Assembly: GCF_004570865.1 (NCBI RefSeq)
Contig: NZ_SPQS01000012.1
Location: 1 to 64,000, forward strand
Length of the DNA: 64,000 nt
Direction: 5' to 3'
Source: Bradyrhizobium frederickii
GTDB lineage: Bacteria; Pseudomonadota; Alphaproteobacteria; Rhizobiales; Xanthobacteraceae
A model generated the notes under the pieces. That model made no database searches, had not been told where the DNA came from, and saw nothing but the letters and a program-made list of their open reading frames with translations. Positions 25,675 to 34,596 of this stretch are shown here, piece by piece. The number at the start of each line of letters is the position of its first letter. Within the stretch, counting starts at the first letter, position 1. A program made the translations under genes and the position numbers.

Positions 25675-27594
25675 TCAGTTGACCTGCAGCATGAAGGCGT
25701 CGAAGTACGATGCAAGCCCGGCAAAGTCGTCGAGCGGCAGCACGTTCGCGACATATTGGTCCGGCCTCACCACGACCATGCAACCGGCTTTCCGATCGAT
25801 GCCGCGCATGGCGAAAACGTCGTGGCCGCTCTTGAGGTCCGGGCAGAACATCTTCTCGTAGTCGAGCAAGCCGTAACGGCCTTTTCGCGGGAGCAGCAGC
25901 GGCGGCATTGCCTCGACGGCGAGCTCACGATGGTTTTGCTGAAACACCGCGCGCAGATCGATCACGCTGTCGACGTCGGCGCCGCCCCGCGTATAGCGCC
26001 TGACCGGCGACTCCCTGGCCTCGGCGAGGAAATTGCAGAGCGCGCGAATGGCCGAGCCTGTGGCGGCAGGATCTTCCGCGGGAGAAAACGCATAGATCCG
26101 GAAACGGCCGTCGGCCTGCCCGGCGTGACCGAGATGGACCGGCTTTGCGTCAGCCAGCCGAATCACCGGCGCGGAATGGAAGCGCTTACCGATGACGAGG
26201 CCTTGCGCGAGGTGCTGATGCGACGCCGCGCCGGTGAGGAGCGAGGGCCTATAATGCGTCGCCGTGCCCGCGGTGTAGCGGCCGTGCCGGACGAAATAGT
26301 CCTGGGTCCTGGCTGCATCGGCGCCGCCGGCCTTGGCGGAGGCAAGAATGCCCGCCCATTCGCGGTCGAAATCGATCAGCTCCTTGGCGACGGCCTGGCG
26401 CTCGGCCGAATAGGAATGCAGCAGCTGTGGGGCGCACTGCTTCCGCATGACGGCCGCGAGCTTCCAGCCGAGATTGAAGGCGTCCTGCATCGAGACGTTC
26501 ATGCCCTGCCCCGCCTTCGGGCTGTGGGTGTGGCAGGCATCGCCGGCAATGAAGATGCGCGGCAGGCGCGTTGCGATCTCCGCGTCCGGCACGTCGTCGA
26601 ACTTATCGGTGAGGCGCTGACCGATCTCGTAGACCGACCACCAGGCGATCTCCTTCACCTCCAGCGTATGCGGCTTCAGGATCCGCTGCGCCTTGGCGAT
26701 CACGTCGTCGGCGGTGATGTTGCGGCTCGCGACGCGCTCGCCGACCTCGAGCTTGGCGAGTTCGACATAGATGCGGACCATGTAGCCGCCTTCGCGCGGA
26801 ATTATCAGCAGGCTGCCGTCCTTCGCCGACTGGATCAGCGACTTGAAGCGGATGTCCGGAAAATCCGTCACCGCCAGCACGTCCATCACACCCCAGGCGT
26901 GGTTGGCGGAATCGCCGTGCAGCTCGCGCCCGATCGACTTGCGCACCGTGCTGCGCGCGCCGTCGCAGCCGACGACATAGCGCGCCTTGATGGTCTCGAC
27001 CTTGCCCTCGTTCGCGGCATCGACGCGTTCGAGGCGCACGGTCACGGCATGATCGCCGGGACGCGCGGCCGGATCGACCTGGAGGTCGAGAAGACGGCGG
27101 CTGTAAAAGGGTTCGAGCTTGGCCGGCGATTTGCGCATGATGTCGAGAAAGCCGTCATGGATGCGCGCCTGGTTGAGGATGACGTGCGGGAATTCGGACA
27201 ACCCGTCCTCGACGTCCTGCACCCGGCCGCTGCGGACGATGGTGTCGGGTCGCCGTTCGTCCGGCTTCCAGAACGTGGTCTCGTTGACCCAATAGGCCTC
27301 CTTCAGCACGCGCTCGCTGAAGCCGTAGGCATGAAACATCTCCATGGTGCGGCAGGCGATGCCGTCGGCCTGCCCGACCAGCAGGCGGTCGGGCTTCTGC
27401 TCGACGATGCAGGTCTTGATGTCGGGGAATTGCGCGAGCTGCGCGGCGAGCGTGAGGCCGGCCGGCCCGCAGCCGACGATGAGGACATCGACCTCATCAG
27501 GCACCGCGCCCACTGCGCCGGAAGCCTGAACGCGGTCGGCGGGATCGGCAATCTCGGGATCGCCCGGCTGAAATCCATTGAGATGGAATTGCAT
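25675..27594 (-). CDS. mobA: 3-hydroxybenzoate 4-monooxygenase (FAD-dependent)
   Basis: Flavoprotein hydroxylase giving protocatechuate from 3-hydroxybenzoate. It is 639 residues from the ATG at 27594 (MQFHLNGFQPGDPEI), a length equal to the Comamonas MobA as I remember it. It has VDVLIVGCGPAGLTLAAQLA (FAD GxGxxG), the RYVVGCDGARSTVRKSIG motif, the RIFIAGDACHTHSPKAGQGM motif (GD at the FAD) and the C-terminal thioredoxin-like domain of phenol hydroxylases. MarR-type regulation from the divergent gene is likely. No ring-cleavage genes are in the window. Confidence 0.88.
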   Translation of the reverse strand: MQFHLNGFQPGDPEIADPADRVQASGAVGAVPDEVDVLIVGCGPAGLTLAAQLAQFPDIKTCIVEQKPDRLLVGQADGIACRTMEMFHAYGFSERVLKEAYWVNETTFWKPDERRPDTIVRSGRVQDVEDGLSEFPHVILNQARIHDGFLDIMRKSPAKLEPFYSRRLLDLQVDPAARPGDHAVTVRLERVDAANEGKVETIKARYVVGCDGARSTVRKSIGRELHGDSANHAWGVMDVLAVTDFPDIRFKSLIQSAKDGSLLIIPREGGYMVRIYVELAKLEVGERVASRNITADDVIAKAQRILKPHTLEVKEIAWWSVYEIGQRLTDKFDDVPDAEIATRLPRIFIAGDACHTHSPKAGQGMNVSMQDAFNLGWKLAAVMRKQCAPQLLHSYSAERQAVAKELIDFDREWAGILASAKAGGADAARTQDYFVRHGRYTAGTATHYRPSLLTGAASHQHLAQGLVIGKRFHSAPVIRLADAKPVHLGHAGQADGRFRIYAFSPAEDPAATGSAIRALCNFLAEARESPVRRYTRGGADVDSVIDLRAVFQQNHRELAVEAMPPLLLPRKGRYGLLDYEKMFCPDLKSGHDVFAMRGIDRKAGCMVVVRPDQYVANVLPLDDFAGLASYFDAFMLQVN

Positions 27595-27633
27595 GAGCAC
27601 CTCTCCCGGCAACGTTCTGTTTGAATATTGCTC

Positions 27634-27656
27634 AGTATGCTGACTATCAGTATGCT
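27634..27656. promoter_or_regulatory. Candidate MarR operator between mobA and marR
   Basis: AGTATGCTGA and TCAGTATGCT flank CTA, giving both a direct repeat of CAGTATGCT-like sequence and an imperfect inverted repeat with CTGA..TCAG at the core. It lies in the 104-base divergent gap. Confidence 0.5.
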
Positions 27657-27698
27657 TGTCAACGAGCCGTACCGTCGCTGTCCCAGGAGAAGAATTCG

Positions 27699-28163
27699 GT
27701 GAAAGACAACAACGACATGCCCGGGCATCTGGCGCGCCGGTTCCAGCAGATCGCGGTCGCGGTGTTCCTGGCCGAGGTCGAGGATGCCGGCTTCGACCTG
27801 ACGCCGGTGCAATACGCCGCGCTCGCGACCATCAAGGCCAATCCGGGGCTCGACCAGGTGACGCTCGCAGGACTGATCGCCTATGACCGCACCACCATCA
27901 CCGGCGTGATCGACCGCCTCGTGCAGAAGGGCCTTGCCGAGCGCCGTGCCTCCAGCCGCGACCGCCGGGCCCGCGAGCTCGTGATCACCGACGAGGGCCG
28001 GCGCACGCTGCGCAAGATCACACCGGCGGTGGAATCAGCCCAGCGCATCATGCTGCGCGGCCTCAGCGCGAAAGAGGGCGAGGAGCTGATGCGGCTGCTG
28101 CGCAAGGCGATTGCCGCCGGCAACGATCTGAGCCGCGCGCCGCTCCGGGACGTGCAGGCCTGA
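27699..28163 (+). CDS. MarR family transcriptional regulator
   Basis: 154 residues from GTG 27699, with GGAGAAG nine bases upstream; ATG 27717 would be the alternative. The winged helix is typical: TPVQYAALATIKANPGLDQV, LAGLIAYDRTTITGVIDRLV, and the wing ASSRDRRARELVITDEGRR. It is divergent from mobA and probably represses it, releasing on a benzoate-type ligand; this is inferred from layout and the family. Confidence 0.9.
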   Translation: MKDNNDMPGHLARRFQQIAVAVFLAEVEDAGFDLTPVQYAALATIKANPGLDQVTLAGLIAYDRTTITGVIDRLVQKGLAERRASSRDRRARELVITDEGRRTLRKITPAVESAQRIMLRGLSAKEGEELMRLLRKAIAAGNDLSRAPLRDVQA

Positions 28164-28282
28164 TCGGGTAGCGTATCGACAATTGGCACGGTGCAACGAA
28201 ACCAGGAACTAACCTTCGGCTGCTACGGTCGGCCCCGTTCAGCGCTTAACGCGCGATTAACTTTGCAGGTCGGGGGTTTTGC

Positions 28283-28714
28283 ATGTTCAGGTGTCTCATC
28301 GCGGCCGCGGCCATCGCGCTCTCGACCGGCCATGCGTTCGCGAACGGCCATGGCGGCGGCGACCCTCCTCCGCCGAAGCCCGAGGCGACGACGGCGCCGG
28401 CGAAGGTGGTCATCACCAAGCAGGGCCCCAAGCTCGTCGATCTCAAGGGTATGACGCTCTATTACTACGAGCGCGACACCACCGGAAAGACATCGAACTG
28501 CAACGGCAAGTGCACCGAGAGCTGGGTGCCGCTGCCCGCAACGGCCGACGCCAAGGCGATCGGCGACTTCACCGTGATCAGCCGCAACGACGGCAGCAGG
28601 ATGTGGGCGTACCGCTATCGTCCGCTCTACACCTCGCCCGCCGACAAGGCGCCCGGCGACGCCAACGGCAATGCCACGACGCTGCAATGGCGGATCGCGC
28701 GGCCTGAAAACTAA
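28283..28714 (+). CDS. COG4315 secreted repeat protein
   Basis: 143 residues. A signal peptide (MFRCLIAAAAIALSTGHAFA) leads to a Pro-rich linker and two copies of the COG4315 motif: LKGMTLYYYERDTTGKTSNC followed by NGKCTESWVPLPA, then GSRMWAYRYRPLYTSPADK. Members are secreted, sometimes lipoproteins, and often occur next to redox genes. Its function is not defined. A fragment of repeat F follows the stop. Confidence 0.85.
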   Translation: MFRCLIAAAAIALSTGHAFANGHGGGDPPPPKPEATTAPAKVVITKQGPKLVDLKGMTLYYYERDTTGKTSNCNGKCTESWVPLPATADAKAIGDFTVISRNDGSRMWAYRYRPLYTSPADKAPGDANGNATTLQWRIARPEN

Positions 28715-28765
28715 AGCGCGATGCGGTCAGCCCAGGCATGTGAAGGTCAGAGCGCGTAAGCTCTG

Positions 28766-29419
28766 TTAGCCCCGCCAGCCACCGCCCGTCTCTGCCCGCG
28801 CACTCTGTCCGGGCGGGAGCACCACGACCATCGAATTGAGCTTCACCCGGTCGTACAGGTCGATCACGTCCTCATTGCGCATCCGGATGCAGCCGGACGA
28901 GATCGCCTGCCCGATATATTCGGGCTGGTTGGTGCCGTGGATGCGATAGAGCGTGTCCTTGTTGCCGACATAGAGATAGATGCCCCGCGCGCCCAGCGGA
29001 TTGGCGGGGCCACCGGGAACGCGCGCCGGATACGGTCCGAGCCGCGCCTGGATATCTGCCGTCGGAACCCAGTCCGGCCATTCCGCCAGGCGGCCGACCC
29101 GCGCGACGCCTGAGAAGGCCATGGCTTCCTCGCCGACCGCAACGCCGTAACGGATCGCCTTGCCGTCGGGCAGCACGTAATAGAGATAGCGCGCGTCGGT
29201 ATCGACGAGGATGGTGCCGGGCTGCTCCTTGCGGTGATAGTCGACGATGTGACGGAGATATTGCTCGGGCACATTCGCCTGCGCATAAGGCGTATGCGCG
29301 AGCAGCTGCCGGTCGCGCGGCGTCATGCTTGCATCGGTCGACGGTGACAACGTCGTCTGCATGCAGCCGCCCAGCGGCAGCAAGGCGATAGCGAATAAAG
29401 CGATTAAAGATCTTGGCAC
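28766..29419 (-). CDS. L,D-transpeptidase (YkuD family) lipoprotein
   Basis: 217 residues from GTG 29419. A lipobox (LLPLGGC) near residue 19-20 marks an outer-membrane or periplasmic lipoprotein. The YkuD domain follows: TILVDTDARYLYYVLPDG, and the catalytic HGTNQPEYIGQAISSGCIRM with its Cys nucleophile and His. It cross-links peptidoglycan 3-3 or attaches lipoprotein to it. A frame extending to 29569 would add 50 residues without a signal sequence and is not favoured. Divergent from the coiled-coil protein gene. Confidence 0.9.
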   Translation of the reverse strand: MPRSLIALFAIALLPLGGCMQTTLSPSTDASMTPRDRQLLAHTPYAQANVPEQYLRHIVDYHRKEQPGTILVDTDARYLYYVLPDGKAIRYGVAVGEEAMAFSGVARVGRLAEWPDWVPTADIQARLGPYPARVPGGPANPLGARGIYLYVGNKDTLYRIHGTNQPEYIGQAISSGCIRMRNEDVIDLYDRVKLNSMVVVLPPGQSARAETGGGWRG

Positions 29420-29727
29420 CGCCGGCCCCTGTAGCGGATAGCAGCACCCCCAGCCCCGCCAGATGTTGCCAAAATCGTGCTGAAAAAAAGGCAGAGGGGA
29501 ACACGTGCCCGTGTTCGACAAATTGGGTTCCATGACCACAAACGGCGGGAGACGTCGCATCATCTCCATCCCCTCGCCTTGCTTTGGTCAAACCCGGCTG
29601 GACTCGTGCGTCATCGGCCGGGCTCATCGGATTTGGATGGGCTCCCCTCAACAGATCGGCTCGCGCCAATGCGAGCGACCACGACTTAACACCCGGGCTA
29701 CAACGCCTGGGCTTCAAAGGAGCTGCG
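29420..29727. other. Divergent intergenic region
   Basis: 308 bases between the L,D-transpeptidase and the Pro/Ala-rich membrane protein. An open frame on the plus strand continues upstream of 29728, but its sequence (Cys/Arg-rich) is not protein-like. No repeat or RNA was recognised; both promoters probably lie here. Confidence 0.4.
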
Positions 29728-30783
29728 ATGCTCGCGACGCTGAACCCCAAGCAAATCGTCGATGAGATCGTGAAGGACACGGTCAAGGACAACGATCCGC
29801 ACGACGCGATTCAGATTGCGCCCGACATCGTGCTGGCCTCGCGCCCCGCAAGCGTTGCACCCGCGTTGGCGCCTGACATCACGCCCCGTCCGGAACCGAA
29901 ATTCGCCCCGCCGCCCAAAATCTCGCTGGAGCCCAAACGCTCCCTGGAGCCTAGATTCGCTCCTGTCTCGGAGCCGCCGGCGGCGCCGCCGCCCGCGATC
30001 GACACGGCCGTACGCGTCGCGGCGAGCGACGATCATGTCCGGCCGAAGCGATCCGCGGTGCGCAAGTGGCTGCGCGGTGCGTTCGTCACGTTTCTGTTTG
30101 CGGGAGGAAGCGCGGCTGCCACCATCGCCTGGGAGAAGCACGGCGATACAGCCAAACAGCAGCTCGCCGAATGGACGCCTGCTTTAACGTCGCTGGCGTC
30201 GCTGACGTCGCTGCTGCCCTCGACATCGCCGACCGCGCCGGTCGCCCCCGCGCAGGCCGCGGCGCCTGCGGAGCAAGCTGCCCCGCCCGCAGCGCAAATG
30301 GCAACCGATCGAGCCACCGATCAATCGGCTACGCCGCCTGTGGCGCAAGTTGCAGCGGCCGCGCCTGCGGCAACAGCTTCCGATGCAGCGCAGTCGGTGC
30401 AATCGATGACGCGCGACCTCGCTGCGATGGCGCAGCAGATCGAGCAGCTCAAGGCCAACATCGCCGAACTGAAGGCTGGACAGGAGCAGATGGCGCGCGA
30501 GATGGCGAAGCCGCCCGCGCCGAAACCGGTGGCCAACGCCAAGCCGGTCGATCCGCGCACACGCGCAGCCGCGCTGCCGCCGAAACCTCCGGCGCCGCCC
30601 ACGGTTCGCAAGCCGCAGCCGGTCGTGTCGCACACCTACATGCCGGCTTATTCGCCCCCGCCGCTCGCGCCTGCCCCGCCGTCGTCGCAGGCCTCAGCCG
30701 TCCCGCCGCCGCCGGCCGCCACGACCCAGGCGGTTGCCGATGACGACGGACCCGTCGTGCGTCCGCCGATGCCGTTGCGTTAG
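29728..30783 (+). CDS. Pro/Ala-rich single-pass membrane protein
   Basis: 351 residues from the ATG at 29728 (AAAGGAG upstream). Residues 1-110 are cytoplasmic and Pro-rich, followed by one transmembrane helix (RGAFVTFLFAGGSAAATIAW). The periplasmic part has an Ala/Pro linker, a coiled coil (QQIEQLKANIAELKAGQEQM) and a Pro-rich end. The layout is TolA- or TonB-like in composition, but no defining domain is seen. A strong hairpin follows at 30881-30920. Confidence 0.72.
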   Translation: MLATLNPKQIVDEIVKDTVKDNDPHDAIQIAPDIVLASRPASVAPALAPDITPRPEPKFAPPPKISLEPKRSLEPRFAPVSEPPAAPPPAIDTAVRVAASDDHVRPKRSAVRKWLRGAFVTFLFAGGSAAATIAWEKHGDTAKQQLAEWTPALTSLASLTSLLPSTSPTAPVAPAQAAAPAEQAAPPAAQMATDRATDQSATPPVAQVAAAAPAATASDAAQSVQSMTRDLAAMAQQIEQLKANIAELKAGQEQMAREMAKPPAPKPVANAKPVDPRTRAAALPPKPPAPPTVRKPQPVVSHTYMPAYSPPPLAPAPPSSQASAVPPPPAATTQAVADDDGPVVRPPMPLR

Positions 30784-31158
30784 ACGCGCGCAATCCACAT
30801 GGCGACAAGGCGCACGCTGTCCGAGTCGATATGATGCGTTGAGTCCGGGCAACTACGGGAAAGGATGTTTCCCGCTCAAGAGAGAAAAGGCCGTCGGGAT
30901 CTATGCCGGCGGCCTTCTCTTGCAGCTGCCGGTTCCCGGAGCCCGGTTCTGCTGCAATTCCATGCCTTATGATTGCTTCGCGTATTTAATAAATTCTTAA
31001 TGGCCCTGCGGGCTGCACATCATTTCTGCGCCATAAGCACAGAGATTGCGCGACCTTCTCATTCGATAGATATCGACTCAGTGGTACCATCCTGGACGTG
31101 TCGAGACTTCCATTGAAGACTTGTTTTCAAAGTCGGGTCGTCACATCGGGGAATTCGG
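30784..31158. other. Intergenic region with terminator-like hairpin
   Basis: 375 bases without a gene. It contains the hairpin at 30881-30920 and, from about 30960 on, AT-rich sequence that may carry the promoter of the DUF6894 gene. Confidence 0.5.
30881..30920 (+). terminator. Long imperfect hairpin after the Pro/Ala-rich protein gene
   Basis: AGAGAAAAGGCCG (30881-30893) pairs with CGGCCTTCTCT (30910-30920), extended by CGG/CCG. TTGC follows, so it is a weak U tract. Confidence 0.6.
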
Positions 31159-31389
31159 ATGCCTTACTACTCCTTCGATCTTGTGGTTGGTGAAGAGTTC
31201 AGGAACCAGGGCGGAATCATTCTCGAGGACATCGAGGTCGCCTCCGATCGCGCCGATCAACTCGCATGCGAGCTGTCGCAGGTGAAGCCGGAGCTGCAGC
31301 AGAGGGGTTGCGCGGTGCGCGTCACCGATCGCGATCACAACGAGCTCTATCGCACGCCGCTCGATCCGGTGCCGGCCTGGCGCCGCTGA
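31159..31389 (+). CDS. DUF6894 family protein
   Basis: 76 residues of the kind common in rhizobia: MPYYSFDLVVGEEFRNQGGI, LEDIEVASDRADQLACELSQ, and the closing VTDRDHNELYRTPLDPV. The pattern (acidic D/E-rich first part, then a conserved D..E.Y.. strand) matches DUF6894. No function is known. Its stop is immediately adjacent to that of the convergent SDR gene (TGATCA). Confidence 0.82.
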   Translation: MPYYSFDLVVGEEFRNQGGIILEDIEVASDRADQLACELSQVKPELQQRGCAVRVTDRDHNELYRTPLDPVPAWRR

Positions 31390-32175
31390 TCATTCGTCGA
31401 GCGCCGGCGGCTCGAACCAGTTCGTCAGCGCCAGTCCGCCGTCGACGACGAAGGCCGCGCCGGTGACATAGCCGGACAGCTTGTTCGACAGCACCGTGAG
31501 CGCCATCGGTGCGAGGTCGTTGGCCTCGCCGAGACGTCCGAGCGGAATGTGCCGCGCCAGCGCGGGATCCGCAACGAACCCGCCGGCCGCGATCGCACCA
31601 GGCACCAGCGCATTGACGCGGATGCCGTAGCGGCCGAACGTCTTGGCCAATTCCTTCACCAGCATCGCCATCCCTGCCTTCGCCGTGGAATAATGCGGCA
31701 GGTTGCGCGGCGTGCCCGCATGCAGCGAGGTAAGCAACAGGAACGAGCCCGGCCGCTTCGCCGCGATCAGGCGCTTTGCGAGTTCGCGCGCCAGATGAAA
31801 GCCGGCGTCGAGATTGACAGCGTGCATCTGCTGCCAGGTTCTGCGATCGACCGCGAGCGCATGATCGGCCTCGCGCCGCGGCGGCGATGCGCTGTGGACG
31901 AAATGCGTGATCTCGCCCAATGCCGCCTTCGCCGCTTCGAGCAGCGCCTCGCATGCGTCCAGCTCGGCGAGATCGCCGACCCAGGGCACGGCGAGTTCGG
32001 GCCGCGGGCTGGCGCCGATCGCAGCACTCACCCGCTCGGCATCGACGTCGGCAAACACGGTCCGGACGCCCTCGCCGACCAGAGCCTGCGCGATGGCGCG
32101 GCCGATGCCGTTGCCGGCGCCAGTCACGAGCGCCGCGTCACGGGTGGGATCGAACGGCGTGCTGAACAGGCTCAT
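31390..32175 (-). CDS. Short-chain dehydrogenase/reductase (SDR)
   Basis: 261 residues from the ATG at 32175 (MSLFSTPFDPTRDAALVTGA). Classical SDR motifs: TGAGNGIGRAI for nucleotide binding, HSASPPRREAD in the NAG-equivalent position, a serine in LLLTSLHAGTP, and the active-site YSTAK near residue 165. The C-terminal VTGAAFVVDGG is standard. The Asp in FADVDAER suggests NAD(H) preference. The substrate is unknown. Confidence 0.9.
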   Translation of the reverse strand: MSLFSTPFDPTRDAALVTGAGNGIGRAIAQALVGEGVRTVFADVDAERVSAAIGASPRPELAVPWVGDLAELDACEALLEAAKAALGEITHFVHSASPPRREADHALAVDRRTWQQMHAVNLDAGFHLARELAKRLIAAKRPGSFLLLTSLHAGTPRNLPHYSTAKAGMAMLVKELAKTFGRYGIRVNALVPGAIAAGGFVADPALARHIPLGRLGEANDLAPMALTVLSNKLSGYVTGAAFVVDGGLALTNWFEPPALDE

Positions 32176-32306
32176 GTCGCTCTCCGAGGCCGGGATGCGG
32201 GCCACGATAGCGCACCGCGGGGCGAAGCGACAAATTCGCAGCCCCACCATTGCCGAGCCGCTCGCCGGACGCTAGCCTCTGCAAAAAATCGGAGGAGATA
32301 CCAAGG

Positions 32307-32696
32307 ATGCGCTACGGTTTCGTGATGGCTGGCCTGTTGTTGATCGCCGCTCCGGCCCAAGCCGAGGACCATCCGCGCTCAACCTATGTGACGATGGTCC
32401 TGCAGGCCTTCGCCGCCAAGGTCGAATGCCCGGGCACCGACGTCGTCTACCAGGACCTCGTCGAGAAGGCACAGCAAATGCACCTGCCCGAGGGCACCAC
32501 CGAGAAGGTGCGCAAGGCGATCGCCTGGATGCACACCGGCGGCAAGATGGGCGAGAAGCAGGATGACGATTTGATGGCCGAGGTCGCGGTGGCGACCCAG
32601 GCGACCGATCTCAACCAGCGCCGCCTCGGCATGCCCAGTTGGTGCGAGGCCCAGAAGACCAACCTCGCCGGCCTGATCCGCGCCAAGGGCGGCTAG
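32307..32696 (+). CDS. Secreted protein of unknown function
   Basis: 129 residues from the ATG at 32307, with GGAGGAG about ten bases upstream. A signal peptide (MRYGFVMAGLLLIAAPAQA) is followed by a helical mature domain (LQAFAAKVECPGTDVVYQDL, MPSWCEAQKTNLAGLIRAKG) with two Cys that could pair. Probably periplasmic. No recognised family. Confidence 0.75.
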   Translation: MRYGFVMAGLLLIAAPAQAEDHPRSTYVTMVLQAFAAKVECPGTDVVYQDLVEKAQQMHLPEGTTEKVRKAIAWMHTGGKMGEKQDDDLMAEVAVATQATDLNQRRLGMPSWCEAQKTNLAGLIRAKGG

Positions 32697-32822
32697 CAAG
32701 GGCGGCTAGCAGGCCGGTTTTCGCGGCGTTAAGCACGCGGCCGCGAGATTTTCCGTCGGCCAACAATTGTCACAATTCTGGAAAGCATGCGGGGCCTCTT
32801 CGAATTCGAACAGGAACCTCTC

Positions 32823-33068
32823 ATGCGGATGATCCATTTCGTTTTCGCCGGCACGCTCGCGGCCGCCACGGTGCTCACCGGCCCTGTGCTGGCGAAGAAT
32901 TCAAACAGCCAGAAAGCCGAGGGCAATTCGCCCTCTTCCGGTTGCAGCGCGTATCAGCAGGCGCCTGACGGGACCTGGGAGCCGCTCCCTTGCAAGGAAG
33001 CAGGGGACCGCAGCCAGTCGCAGACCCGCCGATCCCAATCGCAGGGAACCGAGCGCGACGGCCGTTGA
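32823..33068 (+). CDS. Small secreted protein, Gln/Ser/Arg-rich
   Basis: 81 residues from the ATG at 32823 (CAGGAAC upstream). A signal peptide (MRMIHFVFAGTLAAATVLTG, PVLA) leads to a mature peptide with two Cys (SGCSAYQQAPDGTWEPLPC) and a low-complexity SQSQTRRSQSQG tail. The function is unknown. Confidence 0.7.
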   Translation: MRMIHFVFAGTLAAATVLTGPVLAKNSNSQKAEGNSPSSGCSAYQQAPDGTWEPLPCKEAGDRSQSQTRRSQSQGTERDGR

Positions 33069-33089
33069 CGCGGCTTGCTGCTGCGGCGG

Positions 33090-33275
33090 TCAGCTCTGGT
33101 GAGGCCCACGCATGATCTTCATGGCGTCGGCGATGTGACGCCACTCCCTGGCCTCATCGCCCTCGCCGCGGCTCTCGCAGGCCTGGGCCTGCTCGGCGGC
33201 CTTCGCGATCGCAGCAAAACCGTGCTGTTCGAGCATCTGCCGTGCAACGGTATGGACCTGGACCTCGGACATCAT
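33090..33275 (-). CDS. Small helical protein (60-61 aa)
   Basis: A short frame with Met at residues 1 and 2; sequence MMSEVQVHTVARQMLEQHGF, then AAEQAQACESRGEGDEAREW and a C-terminal AMKIMRGPHQS. It looks like the small rhizobial proteins with a KAAEQAQ helix and an E..W..I core. The function is unknown. Confidence 0.7.
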   Translation of the reverse strand: MMSEVQVHTVARQMLEQHGFAAIAKAAEQAQACESRGEGDEAREWRHIADAMKIMRGPHQS

Positions 33276-33412
33276 GGGCGCTCTCCGTCTGACGAAACCG
33301 CGGGGACCTGGCTTGGCTCTCCGCGGTTTTCGGTAACGATTTGGCCGCAGGCCCCGTTCCGCCCGCCGCCGATCACATCGGCAGGCTTGGGCGCCTGAGT
33401 GACGCGAACGAC

Positions 33413-33445
33413 AAAGGCGGCCCGCTATGCCCAGCGGACCGCCTT
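33413..33445 (-). terminator. Terminator of the minCDE operon
   Basis: AAGGCGG (33414-33420) and CCGCCTT (33439-33445) with an inner CCGC/GCGG stem form a strong hairpin 39 bases after the minE stop; on the minus strand it is followed by TTTGTC. Confidence 0.7.
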
Positions 33446-33483
33446 CTCACCCACCCCAAATGGCTCGTCGTCGGCCGCGATCC

Positions 33484-33765
33484 CTACGCGACCGCCGCTT
33501 TCTTGCGCTCGAAATCGTTGGGCACCTCGATATCGACCTCCAGGGTCGACACCTCGTCGCCGCGTTCGAGCCGGACGATGACCTTGGTCGGGTCCAGCGT
33601 GACGTGCTTGGAGACGACGGCAAGGATTTCCTCACGCAGCACGCCGAGCAGATCGGGCTGGCCACGCATTCCGCGCTCATGGGCAAGCAGGATCTGCAGC
33701 CGTTCGCGCGCGACGGGTGCAGAGGCCTTGTTGCCGCGGAGAAGCCGAAGCAGACCCATGCTCAT
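33484..33765 (-). CDS. minE: Cell division topological specificity factor
   Basis: 93 residues. MinE binds MinD and stimulates its ATPase to drive pole-to-pole oscillation, keeping MinC from mid-cell. The N-terminal membrane-targeting part ([11 protein letters not shown]) is followed by the anti-MinCD stretch ([18 protein letters not shown]) and the topological domain with [15 protein letters not shown]. The ATG at 33765 overlaps the minD stop (ATGA), which fixes the start and signals coupling. Confidence 0.95.
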   Translation of the reverse strand: MSMGLLRLLRGNKASAPVARERLQILLAHERGMRGQPDLLGVLREEILAVVSKHVTLDPTKVIVRLERGDEVSTLEVDIEVPNDFERKKAAVA

Positions 33766-34577
33766 GCCGCCCTCCGTCGCAGCAGGCGATCCATGAAGCC
33801 CTTGCGCTCGGTCGGCACCTGCATCGGCACGGTGTCGCCGCATAGCCGGCGTGCCGCGTCGATATAGGCCCGCGCTGGTGCGCCGTCGGCATTCGACAGC
33901 GTCACCGGCGTGCCGACGTTGGAGGCACGCAGCACGTCCTGGCTCTCGGGGATGATGCCGAGCAAGGGTGTTGCGAGGATCTCGAGGATGTCGTCGATCG
34001 TCAGCATCTCGCCGCGCGCGGCGCGGGAGGGATCGTAGCGGGTGATGAGAATGTGCTTCTCGACCCGCTCGCCCTTCTCGGCCCGCACGGTCTTGGAATC
34101 GAGCATGCCGATGATGCGGTCGGAATCGCGCACCGAGGACACTTCGGGATTGGTGACGATCACGGCCTCGTCGGCAAAGCGCATCGCCATGGACGCGCCG
34201 CGCTCGATGCCGGCCGGGCTGTCGCAGATCACCCAGTCGAAGCGGCTGCGCAGGTCGGCGATGACCTTGCCGACACCCTCTTCCGTTAGCGCGTCCTTGT
34301 CGCGGGTCTGCGAGGCCGGCAGCAGCCAGAGGTTCTCCAGCCGCTTGTCGCGGATCAGAGCCTGCGGCAGCTTGGCCACGCCCTGCACCACGTTGATGAG
34401 GTCGAACACGACGCGGCGCTCGGCGCCCATCACGAGGTCGAGGTTGCGCAGGCCGACGTCGAAGTCGACGACGACGACCTTGTCGCCGCGCTGCGCCAGC
34501 GCGGCCCCCAGCGCGGCGGTGGTCGTGGTCTTGCCGACCCCGCCCTTGCCTGATGTCACGACCAGTACCTTGGCCAT
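33762..34577 (-). CDS. minD: Septum-site determining ATPase
   Basis: 271 residues, deviant Walker [11 protein letters not shown] at about residues 10-19, [12 protein letters not shown], and [12 protein letters not shown] with the switch Asp. The C-terminus ends in a basic amphipathic helix ([15 protein letters not shown]), the membrane-targeting sequence. ATP-bound MinD recruits MinC to the membrane and is released by MinE. Lies 19 bases after minC and overlaps minE by 4. Confidence 0.97.
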   Translation of the reverse strand: MAKVLVVTSGKGGVGKTTTTAALGAALAQRGDKVVVVDFDVGLRNLDLVMGAERRVVFDLINVVQGVAKLPQALIRDKRLENLWLLPASQTRDKDALTEEGVGKVIADLRSRFDWVICDSPAGIERGASMAMRFADEAVIVTNPEVSSVRDSDRIIGMLDSKTVRAEKGERVEKHILITRYDPSRAARGEMLTIDDILEILATPLLGIIPESQDVLRASNVGTPVTLSNADGAPARAYIDAARRLCGDTVPMQVPTERKGFMDRLLRRRAA

Positions 34578-34596
34578 TTCTGAAATCTCCTTCTGA

